64,000 nucleotides of DNA from Fulvia fulva. Its lineage: Eukaryota > Ascomycota > Dothideomycetes > Mycosphaerellales > Mycosphaerellaceae. Below the pieces are notes generated by a model, which saw nothing but the letters and a program-made list of their open reading frames with translations, made no database searches and was not told the origin of the DNA. Of the stretch, positions 23,401 to 34,800 are shown piece by piece (within the stretch, counting starts at the first letter, position 1; each line of letters begins with the position of its first letter). The DNA lies in NCBI RefSeq assembly GCF_020509005.1, contig NC_063013.1:3658001-3722000 (forward strand). Direction: 5' to 3'. The position numbers were made by a program, and so were the translations under genes.

Positions 23401-24838
23401 TGGTGTGGCATGAGTCCGCGATGGGCTCTGGTGTCGTCTCTTCAGACTCTTCCCTTGTGCCCTTGTAAGTTGTAGCTTTCTTACATCAGTGTATCGCCGC
23501 TGGGTGCAATCTGTTGGGATCAGCCTCTCAAGAACCGTGGCCGAAAGCCATCACTGATTCACTTTGCTTTACGGCGCGTCCACGGTCGCGGGCCCTGCGC
23601 TCGGAAGCTTGACCGCGCAGTGATGAGAATTGTGAAAGGGAGAACAGCCTTGCTGTGCACCCTCCCATCTTTGCTCCTGCTGCTTTGCTATTCGCGCGGG
23701 ACCAGGTTGTGGGCACCGTTGACGGCGCATTTGGCCATGGATGGCTCTATATCCAGCACTACGACTGGAACGGCAGCTACTGGCCGGTCGTCGCGAGTGG
23801 AGCATGCTCTTCCCTTCCTCTCTCGCACTTTCACTTTCGTGAGCAGCAGCGCAGGCCTGTTGCCCGGCCTGGAGTCTTGGGAGTGGGAGCGGCGACCCGC
23901 ACTGCCGCTGACACTGACTGGACAATATTGTTGGATGGAGCCCGCTGGAGCCAGGTGCCGGCGCCCAGCGGCATCCACGCACCACGCACCACGCACCAGT
24001 GACCAAAGGTTGCTTCGCCTGTGGCCTGGCCCTTCTGCACTCCACTCCCTGTCGCAAGACTGCCGCTGCCGCTGCTGGGCGGAGCATCGACTCAGCAGCT
24101 ACCGTATTACCTTCGCGTCCGTGCTGGGCGAGCACTGACGTCCCGATCGTCCTTTACTTGGTCTCGCAGCTGGGCCTCGCAGCAGCGTGCCTTCTCCCCC
24201 AAACCGTACCCAAGCGTGTCACTTGCTTCGTGCGCCGACGCCATGATCGCATGGCTATTTGCTCCATACACTATGTACTAACCTAGACCTTGACCACTGA
24301 CGCTAGCATCATGCACCGGCGCGCTCCTCTTCACTGCTGCCACAGCGATCCTGCCGCCTGCCTCATCAGCAGCAGTCAGTCGTCAGTCGCTCCGTGCGGT
24401 TGTTGGCGCTGGTGCGGTGGATGCACACTAACGACATCTCCTCGCAGCCTGTGGCATTCCCGTCGTACCTCTGAAGCGCACATGCCTCTGCATCTCGCTG
24501 CCGCCGCCCTTGCGTGAAGCAATCAACAACCAACGACGCCGTTGCCGCTTCCGTTGACGGCCTCCGGCACTCTTCCTGACTACTACTCCTCTAGGACGCG
24601 ACCCATCCAGCAAGTTGCAACAGGACCTCCTTCTGGCTGTGCCTGTGCCAGTGCCACTCTGGGCCAACGCTGCGGACAGGCCTACCAACCTCACCTCACT
24701 GCCGGTTTCACATCCATCCCTCGCACCTCACATCTCTGGCCTCTGCCTTGCTCCTGCTTGAGCAGCACAACAACTGAGTGTCCACATGACTACCACGGCT
24801 CTGGCTCGTGTCCTCACACTTTGCAATACCGCTTCCTC
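17427..24838. other. 7.4-kb region without a supported gene
   Basis: Between the uL15m start and the cyclin start I find no open frame with a recognisable domain. Frames of 60-214 codons are scattered on both strands, overlap heavily and show no intron-linked continuity. Base composition looks like the neighbouring genes, CA and TG are common, and there is no sign of RIP, so this is not an old repeat of the kind seen to the right. The last ~1.8 kb before the cyclin is rich in CT and CTG runs, which suits a long promoter or leader. The promoter of uL15m must lie near 17430. Orphan genes or non-coding RNAs cannot be excluded without transcripts. Confidence 0.4.
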
Positions 24839-24842
24839 ATGA
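24786..24842 (+). promoter_or_regulatory. Upstream ORF ending on the cyclin start codon
   Basis: An 18-codon ORF (MTTTALARVLTLCNTASS) starts at ATG 24786 and ends at TGA 24840-24842. Its stop overlaps the proposed cyclin start ATG 24839-24841 as ATGA. If the leader is transcribed, scanning ribosomes would meet this ATG first, so the cyclin would depend on leaky scanning or termination-reinitiation. This depends on the cyclin start being 24839 and on the transcription start lying upstream of 24786. Confidence 0.45.
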
Positions 24843-26854
24843 CAAGCATCCAGCAGCAACCGCACCACATGTATGCCGACACAGCAATCCGGTTCAGAGA
24901 CCCGTTCCTTGTCTCCAAAAAGGACATCACACCCTCGAAATCCAACTTCGCCAGCTACGAGCAGTCGAGGAACGGCTGGCCATCTCCACCTCGAAACCCG
25001 GGTGCTGCGAGGCCGCCAACACCACCACCTGAGATGACTGGCGTACACCCATCCGCGCGGCCGAGCTACTATCAGCAAGAGCATGGGCATCACTATGGTG
25101 ACTACCCGCCTGCTCAGCAAGCGCATAGGGCTCCTGTAGCTTCGTACCCATCTCAAGATGTGGTCAAATCCGAAGTCAGCCGACCTGCTGGAGATCACAC
25201 AAATGGCCGGGCTTCACCAGTGCGGCACCACGAAGCCAGCAATGATTACTCCGCTTCACGGAGAGCATCACACGCAAATGCCATTGCATTGAACTTTCAG
25301 ATACCGCGATCCGTGAACGACAGCGGTGGCAGTCTGTCAGAGCTCGCAGCTCAGGTAAGGTCACAAGAGATTGGCTGCAAAGGGTTCTGAAGCTGATGTT
25401 GTAAACTACAGATCACATGCCTTTTCTGGTTCGAATCATCGGATATCCTTCAGCAGGTAGAAGACTCGACCTCACCTATACAACCCACAAAACCGCTTTC
25501 AACAGACGCCAAGCCAACGACAGGCTTCCGAAAATGGGTGACAACGATCCTCTCAACTACTATGGTTGCTCAAAATGTGGTTCTGCTGGCTCTTCTTTTC
25601 GTCTACAGATTGAAGAAGCTCAATCCGTCTGTCAAAGGCAAGCCTGGGAGTGAGTACAGATTGCTCACAGTCGCGCTGATGCTGGGCAATAAATTCCTGG
25701 ACGATAACACTTATACCAACAAGACCTGGGCTGAGGTCTCTGGGATCAATGTTGAAGAGGTACACATCATGGAGGTGGAATTTCTCAGCAACATGAAGTA
25801 CTGCTTGTTCACCTCAGAGCAGGACTGGGCAAGATGGCAGTCACTGCTTGGCAGGTTTGCGGCCTTCTTCGATCGAGCATCGAGACCACTACCACCAGCG
25901 CCTGTCCTGCCACCTGCATCATCACTTCACCTTCCACTGGCTTTGCCCTCTCCACCGGTCTCGAATCAAGCTTCGCCTCCATATCCTCAGGATATGCCAC
26001 AAAACAGGCACCTTTACAGTACAGCGGCGGGCCAACTTGGACCGACACCTGCTCCATCTCCTCTGGGCAACCCTCACACAAGCAATGGCTCATTACCGCC
26101 TGGCAGCAGGAAGCGTAGCCATGAGAGTGACGTTGTAGAGCCGCCTGCGAAGCGCATGGCCAGTGGATTTGCCGACTACACTTCGCCCCAACGATACTCA
26201 ACACTACCTCCGCAGCATAACCAAGCGCAGCCGGTCTCTCGATTGACTCTACCAAGCCTGGCAATACCGACTTCACAGCCAACCAGCAATGGATATTCGC
26301 ACCCACCTCCGAGCCAAGGTCATCAGCTACCACCGTTGAACATACCAGCTCGCGCAATGACGATGGTCTTCCAAAATGCGTCTGCTCCTGGTCGAGCGCC
26401 AACCCTGCCAGCGCCAGCAGGAGCTGCCACACAGTCACAATCCCAGTCGCAATATGGCTCAAGGCATCACAGTCCATATGGCGGGTCTGGACCGACCTCA
26501 CCAAACAGCTCGATGCCCCAAAGTGCGACTGTGCTTCACCCGACAACGCAAATTTCACCATCGTACTTTCTGCAGCAGAGGAACTCGCCCTACCGGCCGG
26601 TACAGAATTTTTCGACGTTACTGCACCCACCTCCCTCATCTGCGATTCAGGGTCGGCCATCCAATGTCGAGCTCAATCGGATGCAATATCAACCACTTGG
26701 CAAGCCTACACAACACAGTGGACGCCTTCCATACGTTGCACAAAATCTCTGGTTGGATGGCGCCCAGCCTCAAGAGATGACCCCGATCCACCAATGGCCC
26801 GGGTTCCAGCAAATACCATTCCGACAAGGCCCACAGCCTCAGCAACAGGCTTAG
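24839..26854 (+). CDS. Pho80/Pcl-type cyclin
   Basis: Two exons, join(24839-25354, 25412-26854), 652 aa. The frame is open far upstream but has no ATG before 24839 (MTSIQQQPHHMYAD). The 57-nt intron has a GTAAGG donor and an ACTACAG acceptor, and joins SELAAQ to ITCLFWFESSDIL. The Pho80-like cyclin box lies at about residues 175-310: KWVTTILSTTMVAQNVVLLALLFVYRLKKLNPSVKG in outline, then GSEYRLLTVALMLGNKFLDD, NTYTNKTWAEVSGI and EVEFLSNMKYCLFTSEQDW. The N-terminal ~170 and C-terminal ~340 residues are Pro/Gln/Ser-rich and probably disordered, as in fungal Clg1/Pcl-like cyclins, with a possible basic nuclear signal GSRKRSHESD. Such cyclins partner a Pho85-type CDK in growth, morphogenesis or nutrient control. 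A second in-frame ATG, codon 11, would give an only slightly shorter product. Confidence 0.9.
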
Positions 26855-27830
26855 AGGCCTACGAGTAACGAATACACGAGCGCATATCCCCCTAGCCACG
26901 GCTCAATTGGCACCGATGCCGTAGCAGCGTATCATTGCCATTCATTGTACATGTTCTGCTGCATTTTGATGCATTTTCTTGCTTCGCGTTCGAGCGACTT
27001 GCATACTCTGGCGTTGACGAGAGCTTCCAACAGACGAAGCCGCCCAATGGGGCATCGAAGACTACTTTCAGGCATGCCGAGGACGGCAGTCATGCCTTAG
27101 AGCGGGATAAGGATCTTACAGCACACTGATGTGCTGATTCATACGAGTCTAGAAGCTGTGGGTGGCACCTGACGGTCACTCCTACCAGCCATTCTGATTG
27201 AGAGACATTCTACCGCAGGTAAATAGCCTAGTGGAATACAATGCGGCTACCAATATGAGTAGCGAGTCGAGAGACCGTCATCTGACAGCTTGGATCCACT
27301 TTCACCCTCACTCTCGTAAGTTCACACTAGCGAATGATGCACCGCCGCGCCGGATGGTGGACAACCGACCTTGACGTAAGCAGTTGCTGTGCCAGTTTAC
27401 CTCTTCACGAGCCGCTTGCATCCTCTTGTTGGTGCACTTGCTTGTTATCTGCTGTGGCGAGAACATGGAGCCCGCACAGCTGTACTTCGGACACGTAATG
27501 CCTACGAGCGAGATGGAGAAGCGCTTAGGAAGCGACGGGCGAATTACGACGTACTCCACTACTGCCTGCTGAACGAACACTGCCGTCAACCAGCTCCAAT
27601 ATGGATCATGGATCTGGCTTAAAACGAGCTCACTGAGCGGGTGCGGAGACAACGAGTTCTGCACATGAAGACTTTCGTAATCATGTCGTCGGGAGCTCAC
27701 TACAGGGTTTTGCCTTGCGAGAATGCGAGTTATGCGATAATCGATATTCGCGCGCATTATCGCTACGATGATGGGTCCTCGCACGCAATATCTCTCCGAG
27801 ATGGACCCGTTACAGTGAGTGACCTATATA
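26855..27830. other. Intergenic border zone before the repeat block
   Basis: About 1 kb after the cyclin stop. Base use is still that of the gene region up to about 27.8 kb. Open frames of up to 158 codons (27308-27784 minus) have no motif I recognise, and are not called. No tRNA or repeat identified. Confidence 0.4.
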
Positions 27831-27879
27831 ATAGCGTCTTCAATAGTAAGACAGACTATGTTCTTAGTATAACGTAAAG

Positions 27880-28570
27880 CACCAGTAAGCTAGGAACACT
27901 AGTGAGCTAGGAATTTTGTCTTGGCACGACCAACTCGTATTCTTCATTAATCGTTTTCACTACTATTAAATAGAGAACTAGTGAACTCAATACTCTCATT
28001 CGATTCAGAATTGTTCTCTTTGTCTTCCTAGTACGTTCGTACGTTATAGCTAGTCCGACCGTAGTTACTACACCGCCGTCTACTTAGCTAGCCCTCTTTC
28101 GTACCCTCTGACCTACGACTCTTCTTTAACTATTCTATAGCCTTTGACGACTCGACGACTACCTATGACGAGCCAACTCTATACTCTAAGACCCCGCCGT
28201 ACTAGAGACGCTTTTGTTTATAAGATTAGCGCTTTATAAGAGTCTTAACTTGTCGTTTTAGCTTAGAGTTACGAGCTCTAAGAAGCGTATTCTCTTATAG
28301 TATTACTTTGCCGCCTTGTATAAGCTAAGAGAAGCTATTATAAGCTGTTTTAGAGCTACTTAGTATAGCGTCGTATATAAGCTTAGATTATAACGTAAAC
28401 TCCTTCGAATTACTTAGAGTTTAAGACTACTATAATATCGCCTAAGGCGGGGGGGGGTAGTCCTAGCGGGGTTCGTAGGCGTATATTAAGGCGATTAAGT
28501 ACTACTTACGCGTTAATAGGAACTAACCCTAAAGCCTTAAAGGCCTTCCTATAGTTTAACGCGGTAAATA
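27880..28570 (+). mobile_element. RIP-mutated 3' end of an LTR retrotransposon with polypurine tract
   Basis: The sequence turns abruptly AT- and TA-rich here. On the plus strand a frame with scattered TAG stops can be followed to about 28440, ending just before a G-rich tract (28445-28457, GGCGGGGGGGGG type) followed by TAG. Gypsy B farther right has a similar G-run and TAG immediately before its 3' LTR, so this looks like a polypurine tract and the start of an LTR near 28459. The LTR would continue after the LINE fragment at 28571-29210. I could not find a partner LTR in the window, so whether this is the 3' LTR of a separate element or also the 5' LTR of gypsy A remains open. Confidence 0.5.
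27884..27913 (+). repeat. Two-copy 13-bp direct repeat at the gene/repeat border
   Basis: AGTAAGCTAGGAA (27884-27896) and AGTGAGCTAGGAA (27901-27913) are separated by four bases and differ by one A/G. They sit exactly where the sequence changes from gene-like to RIP-mutated. Possibly a remnant of an element end; no function is claimed. Confidence 0.4.
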
Positions 28571-29210
28571 GATAGATAGATAGATTTGTCATTCCCCTAT
28601 TCTAGGACCCTATCCGGCCTATATAGGTATATATCTATTGTTATGTACAAAGGGAAACCCGAATAGGTGAAAACCCTTCCCGCCCCCGACTACTCCTTGT
28701 CTAGTTTAGCTTTCCCTCTAAACGTACGTAGTCTATGTCACTACCCCGTTAGCCCCCGCTCCTAGCCGGTCTCGTCGCGCTACGTCGTGTCCTCTCTTCC
28801 TATACTACTCCTACTAGGCGGTACTGTTCTAGCTAGCCCTTCTCTAGTATCTAGTTCGTAATACGCCGTAGGTCCTTAGCGTTGTTAAGAAGTGCCCTAA
28901 TCGTCCGGTTCCTCGCCTTTACTATCCACTCCCCCCTTCCTAGTAACTACCTCGGATAGACGAGGAGTACGTACCGTACGTTCTAGGAGCGATAGCCGTA
29001 GGGGTAGCTAGTATTCGTGTATCCTAGAACCTTCCTCTATAATAGGTACCCCTAGAGGCCGATGTGTTCGCTTCGTAGTTAGGTTGCTATACTACTCTAT
29101 ACCCTCGTAAGGCGGTAGTAGATAAGCTTCGGGGGGTGCTTAACCGCGGATTTTATAGCTAACTATTCCTTAGGTTATCCCGCTAGCTAAGGGCGTCTAC
29201 TATGCCCTAC
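28571..29210 (-). mobile_element. 5'-truncated LINE fragment (LINE-A subfamily)
   Basis: 640 bp nearly identical to the 3' end of LINE-A (54571-55210) and in the same orientation. It begins on the plus strand with a (TAGA)n run, i.e. the LINE's 3' (ATCT)n tail. It is flanked by a perfect 14-bp target-site duplication, TAACGCGGTAAATA at 28557-28570 and 29211-29224, so both ends are exact. The match to LINE-A stops at the right duplication, showing 5' truncation during target-primed reverse transcription. It contains only 3' UTR and the last part of ORF2 and is heavily mutated. Confidence 0.85.
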
Positions 29211-29224
29211 TAACGCGGTAAATA

Positions 29225-30321
29225 CTATTACGGTTCACCTCGTAAGACTATACTTAGTGTCACGTGACCTAGTACGCTAGCGCGCCCGGACCCTAGACCC
29301 TGATCTCGACGTTTACTTTATTATAGCTTCGCGACTTTCTTATCTTCTCTTCTTCGTAGAACTTATTCGATTCTAAGGTATTAATACGTTTACGCCCTAT
29401 CTTACGCCTTGTTTGTATTATTAAGTTCTACCGCCCTTAGATCGCCGAGCCGTACGATTATAGACTACGTATCGCCGCTACGACCGCGTACGACCGAGAC
29501 TCGAATAGCCGTAGGTACTAATACAACTATCGGACTAGACGAATCATCCTTTATCCTAAGACTTAACCTAAACCCTCTTACGAAGGCGTTCCTCCGAGAA
29601 GCCTAATAAAAGTAGAACGGTATACTTAGCGTAGCGTAGTAAGAGGTAGAAGACGAGTCGTAGTAGGATCCGGATTTCGACGATACCGTAGGTATAGAAC
29701 GACTACGTAATATAGCGTAAGTGTTGAATAGGTATAGTATATATATATATACGGAAGTTAGGATACGTAATAGGGAAGGGGAAGGACTAATATAGTATAC
29801 GAAGGTATATAGTAGAACAGTATTTAGTACTAAAGGTATCTCTACTATCGGTATAGAGACTACGTCTCTTATACCTATATAGAGGAATATTGCTCTAGTC
29901 CTAGTTCTGTTTTACTACGCCTTATCGGTTTTACCTATGTCTTATCCTACGACGGTAGTTCCTCTAAGTTGCTCCTACTATTCGTACGGTATTATAGTAG
30001 TATTACCGTACTATTATCTCGACTAGCTTAGTATATACTAAGTTAGTCTTAGTACCGTACGACATACCTACTAACCTATATTCGTAATAGTAAGAGATAT
30101 AGAACGAGACTTAGGGTCGCGGAGATACTAAGTAGGCTCGTTAGTAAGAGGAAGAACGAACGGCGGTACTAGAAGTACTAAGAGCTACTACGTAATAAGT
30201 ATAACCGACGTTAGTCTAAGAAGGAAACTCGACTCTGTATAGGTAGAGAGGATAAGACCTTATAATAGGGTATACGTACGCGGAAGGAGGAATATCTTAG
30301 CTACCGCTATATAATACCGAG
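29225..30321. mobile_element. RIP-mutated LTR/leader sequence, probably 5' part of gypsy A
   Basis: AT-rich, TAG/CTA-rich sequence between the LINE fragment and the copia 5' LTR. The first ~170 bp continue the LTR-like sequence interrupted at 28557 and include a TCACGTGA palindrome at 29260-29267. The remainder has no frame longer than 65 codons and no motif I can name. By position it should be the 5' leader and start of the gag of the element whose later parts lie at 40919, 53736 and 62136. That link is inferred from the insertion order. Confidence 0.4.
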
Positions 30322-30481
30322 TATAAGATATAGTATCTCAAAGGGAGTTAATAATTAGGAAGTGATCTAGTAGCCTAAGGCATCTACGATAACTTAGCTT
30401 ATAGGGAGACACCTTCTCTCCCCTTTAGCTTAGATAGACATCTAACACAATCAACATATTAGTTCCTAATATATTACTATA
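30322..30481 (+). repeat. Copia 5' LTR, left part
   Basis: 160 bp matching the start of the 3' LTR at 40684, interrupted by the LINE. One base is missing relative to the TGTTAAG start. The last ten bases, TATTACTATA (30472-30481), are the left copy of the LINE target-site duplication. Confidence 0.85.
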
Positions 30482-30548
30482 GACCTTCGTTGATACCTCC
30501 CTATATACGTTCTAGGGTACGATAGTATATATAGGGCCAGGCCCAAAA

Positions 30549-31841
30549 ATGGCGACGACGACGGCAGTAGACGACCGAGAGCAAGGGGGAGACGAGTGGA
30601 GGACGCTCTGCAAGAAGGCGGAAGAGATGGTAGCGGCAGAAGAAGGGAGGTTTCCGGAGAGAGCACTGAAAGGAGTAATGAGCGAACTGCTCGGGGGACT
30701 GAAGGCGCTCAAACGACAAACAAGCACTACGATCAACATGGCAATCGAGGCAGCAACACGAAACGCAAGAAACAACCCTCAAAGAGACCCGAGACAGACC
30801 CAGGGCCCAACGACCTGGGCAACAATCGCGAGCCAACCCACCCCCCCTCAAAGCACAGTACTACGAGTCCATATTACGGACCAGAAAGAGAAGGAAGAGA
30901 TAGGAAAGATGACCGGGAGGGAGATAGTCGAGAAGATCGGAGTAAAGGGAATAGTAGGGGCAAGGGCAGACAACAAAGGGGTCAAGCTGTTTACAGCACA
31001 CGTACAGGACAAGAAGGCCCTCGAAATAAACAAGGAGTGGACACTGAAGATCGGGAGCACAGCGAAAGTCTCCCATCAACAGTACATGGTAATTGCGCAT
31101 GGGGTCCCACGAACCTTTGATACACAAAGGGATACACCAAACCTCCAGAGGCAAAACCAGGTAACAGCACCAGGACTACAGATCACAAAGACAGCGTGGG
31201 TCAAGAAGAAGATAGAGGAGGGCAAGAGGGCCTCCTCGCTGATCTTATGGGTTGCAACACCAGAGCAAGCGAACAAGGTCTTAGACCAAGGGTTGTACTG
31301 GGACTTTGAGAGGCTGGATGTAGAAATCCATCAGAGCAACCACAGAATCCTTCAATGTTTCAACTGTCAACAGTACGGACATATTGCCCCAAAGTGTAGC
31401 AAAGCCACACCAGTCTGCTCACACTGTGCTGGTGATCACGCGACCCAAGAGTGCCAAAAACGGAAGGAGGACACAAGATGCGCAGCATGTGGGAGAAAAC
31501 ACCCGGCATGGTCAAACCAATGCCCAGTTAGACTATCAGCCCAGTGGAGAGCGCGGGAAGCAAGGGTAACAACACCAACCAGGTTCCTAGTAGGTGAACA
31601 GAAACAACCAGAGAGAACCACCCACCCGAATAAGAGACCCCGGCCACAAGAGGAGCCACAAATAGTGCCAGCAATAGGGAGACCAACGTTCTTGTACAAG
31701 GCAGCGCAGAGCAATGGACAAATGAGAATCAACCAAATGATAGGGAGCCAACCCCAAAGGGAAGAACAGGAGGAGGGACGGGAAAACCAACAGCAAGACC
31801 AACAGCAAGACCAAACGGACCCAGACACAAACATGTCCTGA
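30549..31841 (+). CDS. LINE ORF1: Gag-like RNA-binding protein with three zinc knuckles
   Basis: 430 aa starting at the first ATG of the element. The N-terminal ~100 residues are charged and helical. Residues ~103-200 form a Tad/jockey-type ORF1 domain (VLRVHITDQKEKEEIGKM, GVKGIVGARADNKGVKLFT, then a VPRTF motif). Three zinc knuckles follow: CFNCQQYGHIAPKC (about 270), CSHCAGDHATQEC (about 288) and CAACGRKHPAWSNQC (about 312). The C-terminus is Gln/Glu-rich (QQQDQQQDQTD). The protein should coat the element RNA in a ribonucleoprotein. Its TGA stop (31839-31841) overlaps the ATG of ORF2 as TGATG. In the mutated LINE-B copy the zinc ligands are changed to Tyr by TGT-to-TAT and CAT-to-TAT changes, which confirms the alignment. 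Confidence 0.9.
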   Translation: MATTTAVDDREQGGDEWRTLCKKAEEMVAAEEGRFPERALKGVMSELLGGLKALKRQTSTTINMAIEAATRNARNNPQRDPRQTQGPTTWATIASQPTPPQSTVLRVHITDQKEKEEIGKMTGREIVEKIGVKGIVGARADNKGVKLFTAHVQDKKALEINKEWTLKIGSTAKVSHQQYMVIAHGVPRTFDTQRDTPNLQRQNQVTAPGLQITKTAWVKKKIEEGKRASSLILWVATPEQANKVLDQGLYWDFERLDVEIHQSNHRILQCFNCQQYGHIAPKCSKATPVCSHCAGDHATQECQKRKEDTRCAACGRKHPAWSNQCPVRLSAQWRAREARVTTPTRFLVGEQKQPERTTHPNKRPRPQEEPQIVPAIGRPTFLYKAAQSNGQMRINQMIGSQPQREEQEEGRENQQQDQQQDQTDPDTNMS

Positions 31842-34800
31842 TGCCTCACACTAACAGACTATCAATCATTCAGTATAATGTGAACAGAAGCAAAGACAAG
31901 GTCCAAAGGAGCTTTCTACAAGCCTTAGACCCGGAGGAACACCACATTATAGCAATACAGGAACCATGGATCAACCCACACTCTAGGATTCCATCAACTG
32001 TGCGAGACCCGAGATACCACGTAGTAATAAACAGAACCGAGGGAGTCCCACGAACTTGTATCTATGTCAGTAAGAAGGTACTAGCAGAGGACTGGCAGGC
32101 CTGGCCGAGAACCGACAGGGATATCACCACAGTGCAGCTCAAAACAACTCAAGGCCAAGTCCTGATCCATAGCGTATACAACCCACCTCCAGAGTCCAGA
32201 AGCAGCACACAACTACACACGCTAGGAAGGCTCCCGGAAGCAATGGACCAACAAAACCACAACATCGTGATAGGAGATTTCAACCTCCATCACCCAAAGT
32301 GGGGATCGGACTTCACCCCAGCACACCACTTCTTAGCAGGGAGGCTCATTGGTCAGATGGAAACAGCCCAAATGGACTTGATCACGCCAAAGGGAACAGA
32401 AACTTGGGCTAGAAACAACAGTTCTAGCACGCTAGACCTATGCTTCATGTCCCACGCCTTAACACGACGGGTAGAAAGCTGCACAGTCAATGACCAACTA
32501 GAGTCCTCATCAGACCACTATCCAATCCAAACCGACATCCAACTCACAGTTGAGGAGGAGAGGGAACCTGAGAGGAGGCTCTGCTGGAAGCAGGCCGAGT
32601 GGACACTAGTACAGCAGCGGCTAGAAGGCGAACTAGAACAGGTGAACATTGACAACATACACACAACGGAGGGGATTGACCAAGCAGTGGAGCAGCTGAT
32701 AGAAGCTATGCAAAGGGCAGCCCAGGCCCATATACCTGAGAAGAGATGGTCGCTATACCAGAAGCCATACTGGACACCAGAGTGCACAGCCAAAGTCAAG
32801 GAGGCAAGGAGAGCAAGAAGGAGATGGGAGCAACGACGCACCCAAGCAAACTGGGAAGCCTATAACAACGCGTGCAAAGCAAAGAAGGCGCAGATCAGAA
32901 GAGACAAGACGCAGGAGTGGAGGTCAACTGTAGGGATGATCACAGAACACCCGGAACAAATCTGGAGACTAGCAGAATGGGCCAGGAAACCAGACGAGGA
33001 ACGAAACTCCCCGCCCCAGTTTCCCTCAATACAGGACCAAGACGGGGAAACGCAAACCACTCCGATAGGGAAAGCGAAAGCATTCGCAGACCACTTCTTC
33101 GGGACTCAGGTAGAGGCAGACCTAAGCAACATCCCAGGAACACACATTCCTCCGCCAAGGGAGGCTAACTGGCAAGTGTCTGCTATAGAGATCGGAAACA
33201 TTATCAAGAAACTGAAGGGCAACAAAGCCCCAGGCCCAGACAAGATCCCTAACTGTTACCTAAAAGCTAGCAGCAGCCTTATCACTCCAGTGCTTGCGCC
33301 AATCTTTACCCAGTGCATGAAGCAGGGGTATTGCCCAAAGGCCTTTAGGCAATCACTGACTTGCGTCCTAAGGAAACCCCAAAAGGAAGACTATACCAAG
33401 TTGAAGTCATACAGACCAATTGCGTTGCTGAACACACTAGGGAAGCTCCTAGAGAAGGTCGTGGCTATAAGGCTCACCGGAATAGTAGAAGAACACAACC
33501 TCCTCCCGGCAACGCAAATGGGGGGGAGACAAAAGAGATCTACCCTCACAGCAGTCGAACTGATCACAGAGCAAATCAGACACATCTGGCACTATGGCAA
33601 CAACAAGGTAGCCTCACTGCTTTCACTAGACATATCAGGGGCTTTCGACAATGTGTCCCACGCAAGGCTCCTACACATCCTCAGAATGAAAAGCATCCCA
33701 GCCTGGATAGTACACTTTGTGCAGTCATTCCTTAAGGACAGAACAACCCAGATCCTCCTAGGGTCCTTCAAAGCCCCGCAGACCCCAATTGCGAACACGG
33801 GCATCCCACAGGGCTCTACACTCTCCCCAATTCTGTTCCTCCTCTTTATGGCCGACCTGACCCCACTCCTAGAAACAGCAAACACCTCAGCATCGGGGTT
33901 CGTGGATGACACAAATATCCTAGCGTGGTCGGGGTCCACAGAGGAAAACTGCGCGCTCCTAGAGGAGAGACATAGACAATGCGAAAAGTGGGCAAGAGAG
34001 CATGGGCCAAAATTCGCACCGGACAAGTACCAACTTATCCATTTTAGCAAGGCAAAGACAAAACACAACTTGGCAGCACCAGTAAAAATCCAGGGGTTCG
34101 AGACCCATCCTACAAGGGAACTCAGAGTCCTTGGGATATGGCTAGACCCGAAACTCAGCTGGGGACCACAAGTGAAGAAGGCGCAAGCGAGAGCGGACAC
34201 CAACAGACAATCAATCGAGAGACTCACTGCGTCAACCTGGGGGGCGACCTTCACAAAGGCCCAGACCATGTACAAGGCCATTGTCAAGCCCGCAATGCTA
34301 TATGGAGCAGCAATTTGGGCAGCGGAAAAACACATCCCGAAGAGAATTGAGGACCCCCTCAACAGAGCGCAGGCAGCCTGCCTAAAGAGAGTACTAGGGG
34401 CATACAAGTCAACCCCTCACAGGACAATGGAAATGGAATCAGGTACAGCCCCCATCAGGGAGTACCTCCAGGGCATGAGGTGTCAATACGCAGAGAAGAC
34501 ATCAGCATACCCAGCCCAGGGAACCATCCAAGCAGCTACTCAAAGGATAAGAACCCAGTGGGAGAGGAGGAGAAGACCCAACCGGCCACACATGATCCCA
34601 CAGAAGGAAGCAGACCTAAAAACATCACAGGAAATCCTAGCAGCCCTTGAACAGAGAGAAGCTCTGAGGGAGCAAGCTAACACAGGGGACAAAGGGAAAA
34701 AGAAGCAAAGCCAAGCAGAAAGGATCGCAGGTCACCTATGGGAAACGCGTTGGAACCAAAAACCGGTGAGGCCAGGAGCCCCACCAGCGGCCAGGACCTT

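Noticed and set aside
23569..24286. Cluster of open frames of 95-188 codons on both strands upstream of the cyclin
   Set aside because: Several frames are open at once in the same DNA, which is expected from high GC and few stops; none has a motif.
25425..25440. GGTTCGAATC, resembling a tRNA B box
   Set aside because: It lies inside the cyclin coding exon, has no matching A box at the proper distance and no acceptor stem.
29721..29760. TA-rich tract (ATATATATATA near 29740) as a possible origin or centromere-like element
   Set aside because: The whole block is TA-rich because of RIP; a short TA run inside it carries no specific evidence.
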